Below are positions 43,347 to 51,820 of a stretch of 64,000 nt of DNA, piece by piece. The stretch spans positions 1 through 64,000 of the forward strand of contig CAJFTG010000006.1 in NCBI GenBank assembly GCA_904419875.1, written 5' to 3'. The stretch comes from Candidatus Avimonas caecicola (GTDB lineage: Bacteria > Bacillota > Clostridia > Oscillospirales > Acutalibacteraceae). A program made the translations under genes and the position numbers. Under the pieces are notes generated by a model. It was not told the DNA's origin. It worked only from the letters and a program-made list of their open reading frames with translations, and searched no databases. The first letter of the stretch is position 1, and the number at the start of each line of letters is the position of its first letter.

Positions 43347-44243
43347 ATGAAAATTCTGAATTTCGGCTCGCTCAATCTCGACAACGTGTATTCGGTGGAC
43401 CATTTTGTCCGCGCCGGGGAAACCCTTTCCTCCTTCAAGCTGGAGAGATTCAGCGGCGGCAAAGGGCTGAACCAGTCCCTTGCCCTAGCCCGCGCGGGCG
43501 CGCAGGTATACCATGCCGGGTGCATCGGCGCGGACGGGCGGCAGCTGCTCGACCTGCTCACGGAGAGCGGGGCGGACACCCGCTTTGTCCGCTGCGTGGA
43601 AGGGCCGAGCGGCCACGCCGTGATCCAGGTGGATAAAAAGGGACAGAACTGCATCCTGCTGTACGGCGGCGCCAACCAGGCGGTTACCGAACCGTTTGTG
43701 GACGAGGTGCTGGCGTCGTTTGACGCGGGCGACGTGCTGCTGCTTCAAAATGAGATCAACTGCCTGGACTATATTGTGGAAAAGGCGTCGGCCAGGGGGA
43801 TGCGGATCGCCCTGAACCCCTCCCCCATCAGCGAAAACCTGTTCCGGCTGCCGCTTGAAAAAATCACCTATTTTATCCTTAATGAAATTGAGGGCCGGGA
43901 GATCGCCGGCCGGGAAGCGCCCGAGGAGATCCTCGCCGAATTCCGCCGCCGGTTCCCGGACTGCGTGGTGGTGCTCACCCTGGGCAGGGACGGCGCGGTG
44001 TACGACGACGGAACCACCCGCTGCCGGCACGGGATTTACGATGTGCCGGTGGCGGACACCACGGCGGCCGGCGACACCTTTACCGGCTACTTCCTCACCT
44101 GCATCACGAACGGGGAGGCGCCCGCCTCCGCGCTGGAAAAGGCGTCGATCGCCTCTTCCCTGGCGGTGTCGGTCAAGGGCGCGGCGCCCTCCATTCCGAC
44201 GATGGCGCAGGTGCTGGAGGCCGATCTGCCGCTGAGCCGCTGA
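43347..44243 (+). CDS. rbsK: Ribokinase
   Basis: A 298-residue PfkB-family kinase phosphorylating ribose (or a close sugar) at C5. The first signature is GGKGLNQSLALARAGA near residues 35-50; ribokinases typically have GGKGANQ here. The catalytic signature is DTTAAGDTFTGYF near 238-250, the form usual for RbsK. Also present are LGRDGAVY near 213 and VKGAAPSIPT near the end, both typical. AAAGGAGAG precedes the ATG. It is followed by the GH38 gene after 84 bases in a likely operon under the operator at 43197. Exact substrate not proven; fructose or allulose kinase activity cannot be excluded. Confidence 0.82.
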   Translation: MKILNFGSLNLDNVYSVDHFVRAGETLSSFKLERFSGGKGLNQSLALARAGAQVYHAGCIGADGRQLLDLLTESGADTRFVRCVEGPSGHAVIQVDKKGQNCILLYGGANQAVTEPFVDEVLASFDAGDVLLLQNEINCLDYIVEKASARGMRIALNPSPISENLFRLPLEKITYFILNEIEGREIAGREAPEEILAEFRRRFPDCVVVLTLGRDGAVYDDGTTRCRHGIYDVPVADTTAAGDTFTGYFLTCITNGEAPASALEKASIASSLAVSVKGAAPSIPTMAQVLEADLPLSR

Positions 44244-44327
44244 ATCCGGCGAGGGCCGCGCCGCTCCGCCGGGCAGGCGGGAAACGGGCCTTGCGCGGGG
44301 AGACTGGAATAAGGATTGGATGATGAT

Positions 44328-47300
44328 ATGGCAAATCTGAACATAGATTTTGTGGAGATGCTCGGCAAGCCGGATTTCGGCAAGGGCACGGCCTCCTTCC
44401 GTGAATTTGAGAAAGCGTTCGTCGCGGTGCGGGAAAAAATCGAAGCGGCGATTTATACGCCGATCGCCCCGCTGGCCATCGAGGCGTATGTGACCAGGGA
44501 GCCGGTCCCCTATGCCGAGCGGACCGCCGGCCGCCGCATCACCCCGCAGATCGGGGAGACCTGGGGGGAGCTGTTCGATTGCGCGTGGTTCCACTTCCGG
44601 GGGCAGGTCCCGCCGGAGGGGCGGGGGAAGAAAGTGTCCCTGCTGATCGACTTTTCGGGCGAAGGGCTGGTTTACGACAGCAACGGGGAGCCCCTTAAGG
44701 GACTGACCAGCGTGACCACCACCGACGAGTTCCCCCTCGGCCTTTGGGGGAAGAAAACGGTGGAGGTCAGCGAGTGCTCCTCCGGCGGCGAGCCGATCGA
44801 CCTGTGGGTGGACGCGGGCTGCAACGACCTCCAGGGCCAGTACCGCAACGACGGCCGGGTGAAAGAGGCGGCGATCGTGACGGTGGACAGCCTGGCCCGC
44901 GACCTGTTTTACGATTTCACCGTCTGCCTGAGCCTGTATGTCGGCCTGTGCGAAAACGACGACCCTTACGCCGACGAGGTGCTGCCTTCCCTGCTCAGGG
45001 CGTCCCGGCTGCTGGAGACGGTTACCCCGGCGGCCATGGAGGCGGCGCGGGAGGAGCTTGGCCAGGTTCTGCAGCGGGAGAACGAAACCATCGAGCTGCA
45101 GTATTCCTCCATCGGCCACTCCCACCTCGACCTGATCTTCCTGTGGCCGGAGCGGGAGACCATCCGCAAGGGGGCCCGCACCTATTCCACCGCCCTGTAC
45201 CTGATGGAAAAATACCCGTTTTATAAATTCGGGTGCAGCCAGCCCCAGGTCTATGTCTGGATGCGGGACCATTACCCCTCCATTTACCGCCGGATCCGGC
45301 AGCGGGAGAAGGAGGGGCGCTGGGAATGCCAGGGCTGCTTCTGGGTGGAGATGGACACCAACCTGCCTTCCGGCGAGTCGCTGGTCCGCCAGATTTTATA
45401 CGGCAAGCGCTTTTTCCTCCAGGAGTTCGGCAAGGAGATGAAGGTGGGTTTCCTGCCCGATGTGTTCGGCTATTCGGCCGCCCTGCCGCAGCTTCTGGTC
45501 AAGAGCGGGACCCCGTACTTTATGACCCAGAAGCTGTCGATGAACGACACCAACCGCTTCCCGCGGCATACCTTCCTCTGGCAGGGAATCGACGGCAGCG
45601 AGGTGCTGACCCATATGCTGCCGGAGGACAGCTACAACAGCGCCGCCGTGCCCCAGATGGCGATTTACGGCCTGCACCACTATACCGACCTGGACCGCTG
45701 CGGCGAAGCGCTGCAGCTGTTCGGCATCGGCGACGGCGGCGGGGGGCCGGGCTACGAGCATCTGGAACGGCTCCAAAGGCAGAAAAACCTCAAGGGCGTG
45801 CCGCCGCTGCGCCCGGAATTCTGCATCGACTTCTTCGAGAGGATCAACCGCCGGCGGGACACCTACCGCCGCTGGGTGGGCGAACTGTATTTTGAACGGC
45901 ATCAGGGCACGTATACCTCGATCGCCAAAGGCAAATGGTACAACCGGCAGGCGGAAATCAAGCTGCACCACGCCGAGTGGCTGTATGCCATGGCCTCCCT
46001 GCGCTGCGGCGTGGCCTATCCGCACGACCGGCTGGAGGAGATCTGGAAGGAAATCCTGCTCTATCAATTCCACGACTGCCTGCCCGGCTCCGCCATCAAA
46101 CGGGCATATGAGGAAACCCATGCCCGCTACCGCGCCCTGCTGGAGGAACTGGACGGGAGGATTGCCGAGGCCAAGGCCCTTCTGGCCGGCGGGATGGATA
46201 CGGCGGGAGCCCTGGAGCCGGTCGCGGTGTTCAACCCCACTTCCTGGGAACGCACGGAGGTCATCGAGGTCGGGGGCCGTCAGACGTCCGTTACCGTGCC
46301 GCCGCTGGGCTGCACGACGGTGGACCTCGCCGGCCTGCCGGCCGTTGCCACGGCGGAGGCCCCGGCCGACCGGCTGGAAAACGAAGAGCTGCGGGTCCTC
46401 TTCCGGGAGGACGGCACCATCGCCTCGCTCTACGACAAAGAGGCGGAACGGGAAATCCTGCGGGAAAATACGGTTGGTAATGCCCTCAGGCTTTATGACG
46501 ATGAGTATACGCACTGGGATATCAACAAGAACTATCTGACCTGCGCGCCCGAACAGGCGAGGCTGGTTTCCGCCCGGGGCTTCGTCCGGGGCGCGGTCAA
46601 AGGCATCGTCATGGACTATACCATTGGGCAGTCGAAGATTTCTCAGACCGTCACCCTGCATGACGGCTCGAAACAGCTGAACTTTGACACGACGGTGGAA
46701 TGGAACGAAACGTATAAAATGCTGCGTTCCTCCTTCCCGGTAGAGATCGTGGCCGATTCCGCCCGCTGCGAAATCCAGTACGGGTATATCCGGCGGCCGA
46801 CCCATCAGAACACCACCTGGGACCAGGCGAAGTTCGAGGTCTGCGCCCACCGCTATGTGGACCTAGCCGACAGCGGCTACGGCGTCGCCATGCTGAACAA
46901 CGGCAAATACGGCTATAAGATTTGGGATAATGTGCTGGACATCGACCTGCTCCGCAGCCAGATGTGCCCCTGCGAGGACGGCGACCGGGGCGTGCATTCC
47001 TTTACGTACGCCATCCTGCCCCATGCCGGCGACGTGATCGAGGGCGGCGTGGTGCGCGCAGGATACGCGCTGAACATGCCGCTGCTGACGGCCGCCGTCC
47101 CGCCGGCCGCAGGGGGGACGCTGCCCGCGGCGGATACGCTGGCCGGCGTTGACTGCCCGAACGTGATTCTGGACGCGGTGAAGGCCGCGGAGGATACCGA
47201 TGGGTGGATCCTCCGGCTGTACGAGGCCGGAGGACGCCGGACGAAAGCGCGCGTTTCCCTCAACGGCCTGCGGGCGGTGTGCCTGACCGACCTTCTGGAG

Positions 47301-47411
47301 CGCCCGGCGGCCCCGGAAAAGGCCGGCGGGTTTGCTGCCGGGGAAAGCGGGTTTACGCTGGACTTCCATCCCTTCGAGGTGCATACGGTGCTGGTGCGCA
47401 AGGCGGAATAG
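44328..47411 (+). CDS. GH38 alpha-mannosidase
   Basis: A 1027-residue cytosolic glycosidase that releases mannose from alpha-mannosides. The zinc-binding HSHLD segment lies at residues 264-268 in SIGHSHLDLIFLWP. The nucleophile is Asp378 in FLPDVFGYSAALPQL. The FHDCLPGSAI segment near residue 583 holds a further zinc His-Asp pair. An N-terminal beta domain (about 80-240) and C-terminal sandwich domains complete the bacterial GH38 layout. There is no signal peptide, so it acts on imported oligosaccharides. ATG at 44328 is used although AAGGA is 12 bases away. The released mannose could be handled by a kinase plus ManA (1468) or by the lyxose/mannose isomerase (54082). Confidence 0.92.
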   Translation: MANLNIDFVEMLGKPDFGKGTASFREFEKAFVAVREKIEAAIYTPIAPLAIEAYVTREPVPYAERTAGRRITPQIGETWGELFDCAWFHFRGQVPPEGRGKKVSLLIDFSGEGLVYDSNGEPLKGLTSVTTTDEFPLGLWGKKTVEVSECSSGGEPIDLWVDAGCNDLQGQYRNDGRVKEAAIVTVDSLARDLFYDFTVCLSLYVGLCENDDPYADEVLPSLLRASRLLETVTPAAMEAAREELGQVLQRENETIELQYSSIGHSHLDLIFLWPERETIRKGARTYSTALYLMEKYPFYKFGCSQPQVYVWMRDHYPSIYRRIRQREKEGRWECQGCFWVEMDTNLPSGESLVRQILYGKRFFLQEFGKEMKVGFLPDVFGYSAALPQLLVKSGTPYFMTQKLSMNDTNRFPRHTFLWQGIDGSEVLTHMLPEDSYNSAAVPQMAIYGLHHYTDLDRCGEALQLFGIGDGGGGPGYEHLERLQRQKNLKGVPPLRPEFCIDFFERINRRRDTYRRWVGELYFERHQGTYTSIAKGKWYNRQAEIKLHHAEWLYAMASLRCGVAYPHDRLEEIWKEILLYQFHDCLPGSAIKRAYEETHARYRALLEELDGRIAEAKALLAGGMDTAGALEPVAVFNPTSWERTEVIEVGGRQTSVTVPPLGCTTVDLAGLPAVATAEAPADRLENEELRVLFREDGTIASLYDKEAEREILRENTVGNALRLYDDEYTHWDINKNYLTCAPEQARLVSARGFVRGAVKGIVMDYTIGQSKISQTVTLHDGSKQLNFDTTVEWNETYKMLRSSFPVEIVADSARCEIQYGYIRRPTHQNTTWDQAKFEVCAHRYVDLADSGYGVAMLNNGKYGYKIWDNVLDIDLLRSQMCPCEDGDRGVHSFTYAILPHAGDVIEGGVVRAGYALNMPLLTAAVPPAAGGTLPAADTLAGVDCPNVILDAVKAAEDTDGWILRLYEAGGRRTKARVSLNGLRAVCLTDLLERPAAPEKAGGFAAGESGFTLDFHPFEVHTVLVRKAE

Positions 47412-47418
47412 GGGGTTC

Positions 47419-47455
47419 TGCGGCGGAACCGGCGGGTTTTCCCTCCGGTTCCGCC
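47419..47455 (+). terminator. Hairpin after the GH38 gene
   Basis: GGCGGAACCGG pairs with CCGGTTCCGCC, with TTTT in the loop but no T-run after the stem. Confidence 0.5.
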
Positions 47456-47569
47456 GCCTCCCGCACAGACCCGCGCCCGGCCGGGGAACGGGCGGGCAGA
47501 GGGCGCGCACGAGGAAGGGGCAAGCAGGAAGCGGCGGAGAGGCAAGGAAGGCAACGGATACAGTAAGGA

Positions 47570-47715
47570 GAAAGAAGAAGGATCAAAGAAAAGCAAAGAG
47601 AGGGAGGGAAAGCCGGGGGAAGCAGGGGGAAGCAGGGAAACGAAGAGAAACAGGGGAACAGGGGGAACAGAGGGAACAGAGGGAGCAGGGAAAAGCGGAA
47701 GGAAAGGGAAATCCC
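47570..47715. repeat. Purine-rich imperfect tandem repeat
   Basis: Many variants of GGAACAGGG/GGAAGCAGG/GAACAGAGG occur almost without pyrimidines on the plus strand. Confidence 0.6.
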
Positions 47716-47724
47716 GGAAAATTG

Positions 47725-47782
47725 AAAAAAGTGCAATTGCCGCAAGGTAAACGTTTTCACATAGCTTCGGCTGCACTTTTTT
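47725..47782. promoter_or_regulatory. Perfect inverted repeat enclosing an operator
   Basis: AAAAAAGTGCA and TGCACTTTTTT are exact complements 36 bases apart. A GCCG/CGGC pair lies inside, and the operator-like GTAAACGTTTTCAC is in the loop at 47747-47760. It ends in six T, so it could also act as a terminator in either direction. Confidence 0.5.
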
Positions 47783-47975
47783 CTATTTCGACGGAAAAGA
47801 AATGGATGTTTCACAGGGCAACGTCTTGTTTTTTTGAAGGATTTCGAGTATAATATCTACAATCCCTGCTTGGTTTGTTCACTGCTGCCGCTGTTTTTCC
47901 TCTTATTCTGGTGAAAATGCGGCAAAATCGGCGGGTGAGCGCGGAAATTCCGGCGTTCCGAATGGAACGGCAGAG

Positions 47976-48002
47976 TTGACAATTTTCATTTTATGTTATA
48001 CT
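47976..48002 (+). promoter_or_regulatory. Promoter of the lacI gene
   Basis: TTGACA, 15-base spacer, TATACT with an extended -10 TG. The short spacer is unusual. Confidence 0.7.
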
Positions 48003-48007
48003 ATAAG

Positions 48008-48019
48008 GTAAACGATTAC
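48008..48019. promoter_or_regulatory. LacI-type operator at the lacI transcription start
   Basis: GTAAACGATTAC lies six bases after the -10 box and overlaps the start of transcription. This is typical of autorepression. Confidence 0.75.
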
Positions 48020-48048
48020 GCATCGTTTGCCCGCGGAGGGTGGAAATC

Positions 48049-49053
48049 TTGAAAAAGAATTTGTCGATAAAGGATATTTCGGCAATGTCGGGGGTTTCCA
48101 TTGCGACGGTGTCCCGGATCATCAACGGGAACGGCCGGTATTCCAAGGAGACGGAAGAAAAGGTCAAGGCCATCATCAAGGAGCATCACTATGTTCCCAG
48201 CATGGTCGCCAAGGGACTGCGCACGCACCGGATGGACAACATCGGGATAATCGTGCCGGACATCACCAACGAGTTTTTTGTGAAGCTGGTGCATGAAATC
48301 GAGTCCTCGCTCTTCGCCTCGTCCTACTCCTCGCTGATCTGCAATACCAACGAAAATGTGGAAGTGGAGCAGAAGTACCTGCAGATGCTCAAGATGCAGA
48401 ACGTCAGCGGGATCATCTATATTTCCGGCGGGTATCACAGTGATTACAAGGAGCTGGCGGAGATGCCCACGGTGTTTATCGACCGTGTGCCCAACCGCAC
48501 CCGCAATGCCGAAAAATTTGTGATGATCGAGTCGGACAACCGGCAGGGGGGCTACATCGCCACCCGGGAGCTGCTGGAAAAGGGCTGCCGGAAGATCGTC
48601 ATGCTGACCGACCGCCGCCGCCTCTCCAGCCAGACGGAACGGATCGAAGGATACACGGCGGCCCACGCGGATTACCACGTCCCCTTTGAGGAAAGCTATA
48701 TTGTCGACCTGGATACCATCGACTTCAAAAGCGCGCACGAGAAAATCAGCGAGCTGCTGGATGAAGGTCTGGCCTTCGACGGGGTATTCGCCACCACCGA
48801 CTGGCTGGCCCTCGGCGCGTACGTGGCGCTGGCCGCGCGGCGCATCCGGGTGCCCGATCAGGTGAAGATCGTCGGCTTTGACGACATCTCGGTGTCGGAG
48901 TTCAACGCGCTCCCGATTACCACGGTGCACCAGCAGGTGGATATCATCGCCCAGACGGCGGTGAAATCCATACTTCAGCTGGTGCAGAACAAGCCGGTGA
49001 AAAACCGGATGAACGTGGTGCCGGTCTATCTGGTAAAACGGCAGTCCACCTGA
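48049..49053 (+). CDS. LacI-family transcriptional regulator
   Basis: A 334-residue sugar-responsive repressor. The N-terminal helix-turn-helix is typical: SIKDISAMSGVSIATVSRI (residues 6-24), then the hinge helix NGNGRYSKETEEKV and VPSMVAKGLR. The effector domain has the periplasmic-binding fold (IGIIVPDITNEFF, GYIATRELLEKGCRKIV, VKIVGFDDISVSEF). TTG at 48049 is the start, eight bases after GGAGGG; the GTG at 48040 overlaps that site. An operator sits on its own promoter and the same element recurs before nearby sugar genes, so it is the best candidate for the regulator of the regulon, with D-allose, ribose or a related phosphate as likely effector. Confidence 0.9.
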   Translation: MKKNLSIKDISAMSGVSIATVSRIINGNGRYSKETEEKVKAIIKEHHYVPSMVAKGLRTHRMDNIGIIVPDITNEFFVKLVHEIESSLFASSYSSLICNTNENVEVEQKYLQMLKMQNVSGIIYISGGYHSDYKELAEMPTVFIDRVPNRTRNAEKFVMIESDNRQGGYIATRELLEKGCRKIVMLTDRRRLSSQTERIEGYTAAHADYHVPFEESYIVDLDTIDFKSAHEKISELLDEGLAFDGVFATTDWLALGAYVALAARRIRVPDQVKIVGFDDISVSEFNALPITTVHQQVDIIAQTAVKSILQLVQNKPVKNRMNVVPVYLVKRQST

Positions 49054-49455
49054 ATCGGCGGCAGGGCCGTCCGGTTCGGGCCGGCGGAAAGGCGCGGCAG
49101 CGCGGCGGAACGCGGCTTGCCCCCCCTTGGGCGGGCCGTGCGGCGCCTGCCTTTTTGTCGTCGATGAGTAAACGTTTACACTGCCCGGTTTCGGCCCTCT
49201 GCCCACAGGCGCCGCTTTGGACAGGGTGCGGGGGCGGCGCGAGGGAAAACGGCCGGGAACGGCCGGAGGACCCCGCGCACGGAAAGCGGCCGAAGGGCGG
49301 TCGGGAGGCGGCCGGAGGACAGGGACGCGGGGCGGCGCTTCCGGGCCGTCACGGGAAGGCCGGTCATTCCACCCGCCGGCCTCCGCAGTTTTAATAAAAG
49401 ACACACAGGGAAGGGCCCCATGAGGGCCCCTGTTGGGAAGAGAGGATGATCCGCC
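49054..49455. other. Intergenic region before alsE
   Basis: No gene seen. It contains the perfect operator at 49168-49179. No convincing promoter could be placed, and frames are low-complexity. Confidence 0.55.
49168..49179. promoter_or_regulatory. LacI-type operator before alsE, perfect palindrome
   Basis: GTAAACGTTTAC, identical to 14631-14642, about 280 bases before the alsE start. Confidence 0.65.
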
Positions 49456-50160
49456 GTGAATACGCTGCAGGGAAAACAGCCCCCGCTGTTTTCCGCTTCG
49501 CTGATGTGCATGAACATGCTCGAAATGAAGGAACAATTCCGGGTGCTGAACGAACGGGTGCAGATGTACCATGTGGATATCATGGACGGGCATTTCTGCA
49601 AGAACATCACCCTGTCCCCGGACTTTGTCAAGGTCTGCGCGTCGGCGGCGAAGCGGCCGATCGACGTTCATCTGATGGTGGAGCATCCGGGGGATTTCCT
49701 CGACCAGCTGATCCGGTCGGGGGCGCACTGCATTTCCCCCCACGCGGAAACCATTAACGTGGACGCTTTCCGCACCATTGACAAGATCAAGTCGGCGGGC
49801 TGCCGGATGGGCGTGGTGCTGAACCCCTCCACCCCGCTGAGTTATGTTGCGCACTATCTGAACCATATCGACCTGCTGACCATTATGACGGTGGACGTGG
49901 GGTACTCGGGGGGGAAATTCATCCCCGAGATGCTGGAGAAAATCCGGGAGGCCGTCCGCATCCGGGAAGAGCGGGGGCTGCATTACCTCATCCAGGTGGA
50001 CGGCGCCTGCAATGCGGAAAATTTCAGGGCGATGGACGAGGCCGGGGCGGAAGTCTATGTGGTCGGCAACACCGGTTTGTTCGCCATGGACCCCGACCTG
50101 GAGCGCGCGGCGGACATCCTGTATGGGAATTTCGCCCGTGAGACCGGGCGCGCCCTGTAA
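49456..50160 (+). CDS. alsE: D-allulose-6-phosphate 3-epimerase
   Basis: A 234-residue TIM-barrel epimerase of the ribulose-phosphate 3-epimerase superfamily, converting allulose-6-phosphate to fructose-6-phosphate. It matches AlsE rather than Rpe: SASLMCMNMLEMKEQF (residues 13-28), HVDIMDGHFCKNITLSP, AETINVDAFRTID and LTIMTVDVGYSGGKFIPEM. Metal ligands are in HVDIMD and the HLMVEHP strand. It starts with GTG after GAGAGGATGA. It is followed by alsK and rpiB on the same strand, which together form a complete D-allose route. Confidence 0.88.
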   Translation: MNTLQGKQPPLFSASLMCMNMLEMKEQFRVLNERVQMYHVDIMDGHFCKNITLSPDFVKVCASAAKRPIDVHLMVEHPGDFLDQLIRSGAHCISPHAETINVDAFRTIDKIKSAGCRMGVVLNPSTPLSYVAHYLNHIDLLTIMTVDVGYSGGKFIPEMLEKIREAVRIREERGLHYLIQVDGACNAENFRAMDEAGAEVYVVGNTGLFAMDPDLERAADILYGNFARETGRAL

Positions 50161-50299
50161 CGGCCAGCCTTGTTGATTGGCAAAGAGAGAAGCCGCGCCG
50201 TCCTCCATGACGGCGAAAGGCGCGGCGGTGGGGAGTATGGGGAGTATTCGGAGGCAAGGGAAGACCCCGTCGGGGGGACGGCAAGGGAGGAATTGGCCA

Positions 50300-51250
50300 A
50301 TGCGACCGCAGTGCATACTGGGCATGGACATCGGCGGCACAAATGTCCGCGCCGGTCTTGTGGACCGGGAAAACCACCTGTATCATTTCCGGATTATCAA
50401 CACACAGTCCATGCGGGACGGCGTGAACGGCAAAAGCTTTGTGGAAAACCTGACCGACCGCATCGAGGCGTATATCCGCACCCACGGGGATCGGTTCGAC
50501 GTGGTCGGCATCTCGGCCGGTTTTCCCTCCACCATTGACAAAAGCCGGCGGGTCGTCCTGTCCACCCCCAATATCGAGGGGCTCAACGACGTGCCGATAG
50601 CGGACATTCTGGAAAAAAGGCTGGGGATCCCCGCGTATGTCAACCGGGATGTCAACATGCTGTTTTACCGTGACCTGCATCAGTTTCATATCGACAATTG
50701 CTGCATTGCGCTGGGCTGTTATATCGGCACCGGTTTCGGAAACGCCGTGTACGTCAGGGGGGAAATCCTGCAGGGAAAAAACGGGGCGGCCGGCGAACTG
50801 GGGCATATTCCCATAGCCGGGCTGAAAACCCGCTGCGGCTGCGGCAATGAGTCCTGCGCCGAAACCATCGCCTCCGGCCGGTATCTGGAGGCCCTCGCGG
50901 CGGAAAAGTTTCCGGATGTGCCGATCGGCAAGGTGTTCACCAAATACGCCGACCATCCCTTGATTCAGGAGTTTATCGAGTACCTTTCGCTGCCGGTTGC
51001 CGCCGAAATCAATATTTTCGACCCGGATTACATTGTCCTGGGCGGCGGCATTCTGCAGATGGAGCACTTCCCCGTGGACGCCCTGGAAAAATATATTGTC
51101 CGGCATTCCCGCAAGCCGTATCCGGCGGAAAACCTGACGCTGCTGTATTCGGAGGCGGCGCAGGAGAACGGCGTGCTGGGAGCAGGGATTTACGGCTTTG
51201 CCGCCCGGGAACAGGCGAACAAGGACTCCGCCCTGCAGAGGCGGGCATAG
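50300..51250 (+). CDS. alsK: ROK-family kinase, D-allose kinase-like
   Basis: A 316-residue ROK kinase. The ATP site is DIGGTNVRAGLV (residues 10-21). The region of the catalytic base is NRDVNMLFYRD near 114-124. The ROK zinc motif is CGCGNESCAE near 178-187, after GAAGELGHIP. The VNRDVN and NIFDPDYIVLGGGI segments resemble D-allose kinase AlsK, and the neighbours alsE and rpiB support that assignment. ATG at 50300 lies nine bases after GGGAGG. It would make allose-6-phosphate in the cytosol from imported allose. Confidence 0.82.
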   Translation: MRPQCILGMDIGGTNVRAGLVDRENHLYHFRIINTQSMRDGVNGKSFVENLTDRIEAYIRTHGDRFDVVGISAGFPSTIDKSRRVVLSTPNIEGLNDVPIADILEKRLGIPAYVNRDVNMLFYRDLHQFHIDNCCIALGCYIGTGFGNAVYVRGEILQGKNGAAGELGHIPIAGLKTRCGCGNESCAETIASGRYLEALAAEKFPDVPIGKVFTKYADHPLIQEFIEYLSLPVAAEINIFDPDYIVLGGGILQMEHFPVDALEKYIVRHSRKPYPAENLTLLYSEAAQENGVLGAGIYGFAAREQANKDSALQRRA

Positions 51251-51322
51251 CCCCGCGGGACGGCGGGAGGCAACAGGGGAACAGGGCCGGGAAGAGCATC
51301 AAAGGAAAGGAAGGCGCGTGCC

Positions 51323-51772
51323 GTGATTGCAATTGCCAACGACCATGTAGGCTTGGAACTCAAGGCCAAAATCACCGAGCTGCTGGAGAAAAAGGGGCTG
51401 GAATACAAGGATTTCGGCGCCTATACCGGCGAACGCACCGATTATCCGGTGTATGCCCAGCAGGCGGCGGACGCGGTGGCGGCCGGCGAATGCGACCGCG
51501 GAATCCTGATCTGCGGCACCGGCGTGGGGATTTCCCTGGCCGCCAACAAGGTGCCGGGCATCCGTTGCGTGGTGTGCAGCGACTGCTACAGCGCCAAGCT
51601 TTCCCGCCAGCATAACAACACCAACATGCTCGCCATGGGCGCGCGGGTGGTGGGGCCCGACCTCGCGCAGATGATCGCCGAAATCTGGCTGGATACGGCA
51701 TACGAAGGAGGGCGGCATCAGCGGCGCCTGGATATGATCGCCCGGATTGAAGAGGGCGGAAAGGTCTATTAA
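51323..51772 (+). CDS. rpiB: RpiB/LacAB-family sugar-phosphate isomerase (allose-6-phosphate/ribose-5-phosphate isomerase)
   Basis: A 149-residue isomerase of the RpiB family. The active-site cysteine lies in ICGTGVGISLAANK near residues 63-76. NDHVGLELK is near the N-terminus and RQHNNTNMLAMGARVVG near 94-110. RpiB enzymes isomerise ribose-5-phosphate and often allose-6-phosphate. Placement after alsE and alsK points to the allose-6-phosphate to allulose-6-phosphate step. It starts with GTG after AAGGAAGG. Confidence 0.88.
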   Translation: MIAIANDHVGLELKAKITELLEKKGLEYKDFGAYTGERTDYPVYAQQAADAVAAGECDRGILICGTGVGISLAANKVPGIRCVVCSDCYSAKLSRQHNNTNMLAMGARVVGPDLAQMIAEIWLDTAYEGGRHQRRLDMIARIEEGGKVY

Positions 51773-51820
51773 TCCGACGCTCCGCCGGGGGGCGGACGCC
51801 GGGAGGGGAGGGGGAGGCGC

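Larger units (their letters stand above)
47412..48048. other. Intergenic region, purine-rich, with regulatory sites
   Basis: No gene supported. It holds the hairpin at 47419, a strongly purine-rich tract at about 47500-47720, the inverted repeat with operator at 47725-47782 and the lacI promoter. Confidence 0.6.

Noticed and set aside
47570-47715. Purine-rich repeats considered as a CRISPR array
   Set aside because: Units are short, irregular and contiguous without unique spacers, and there are no cas genes.
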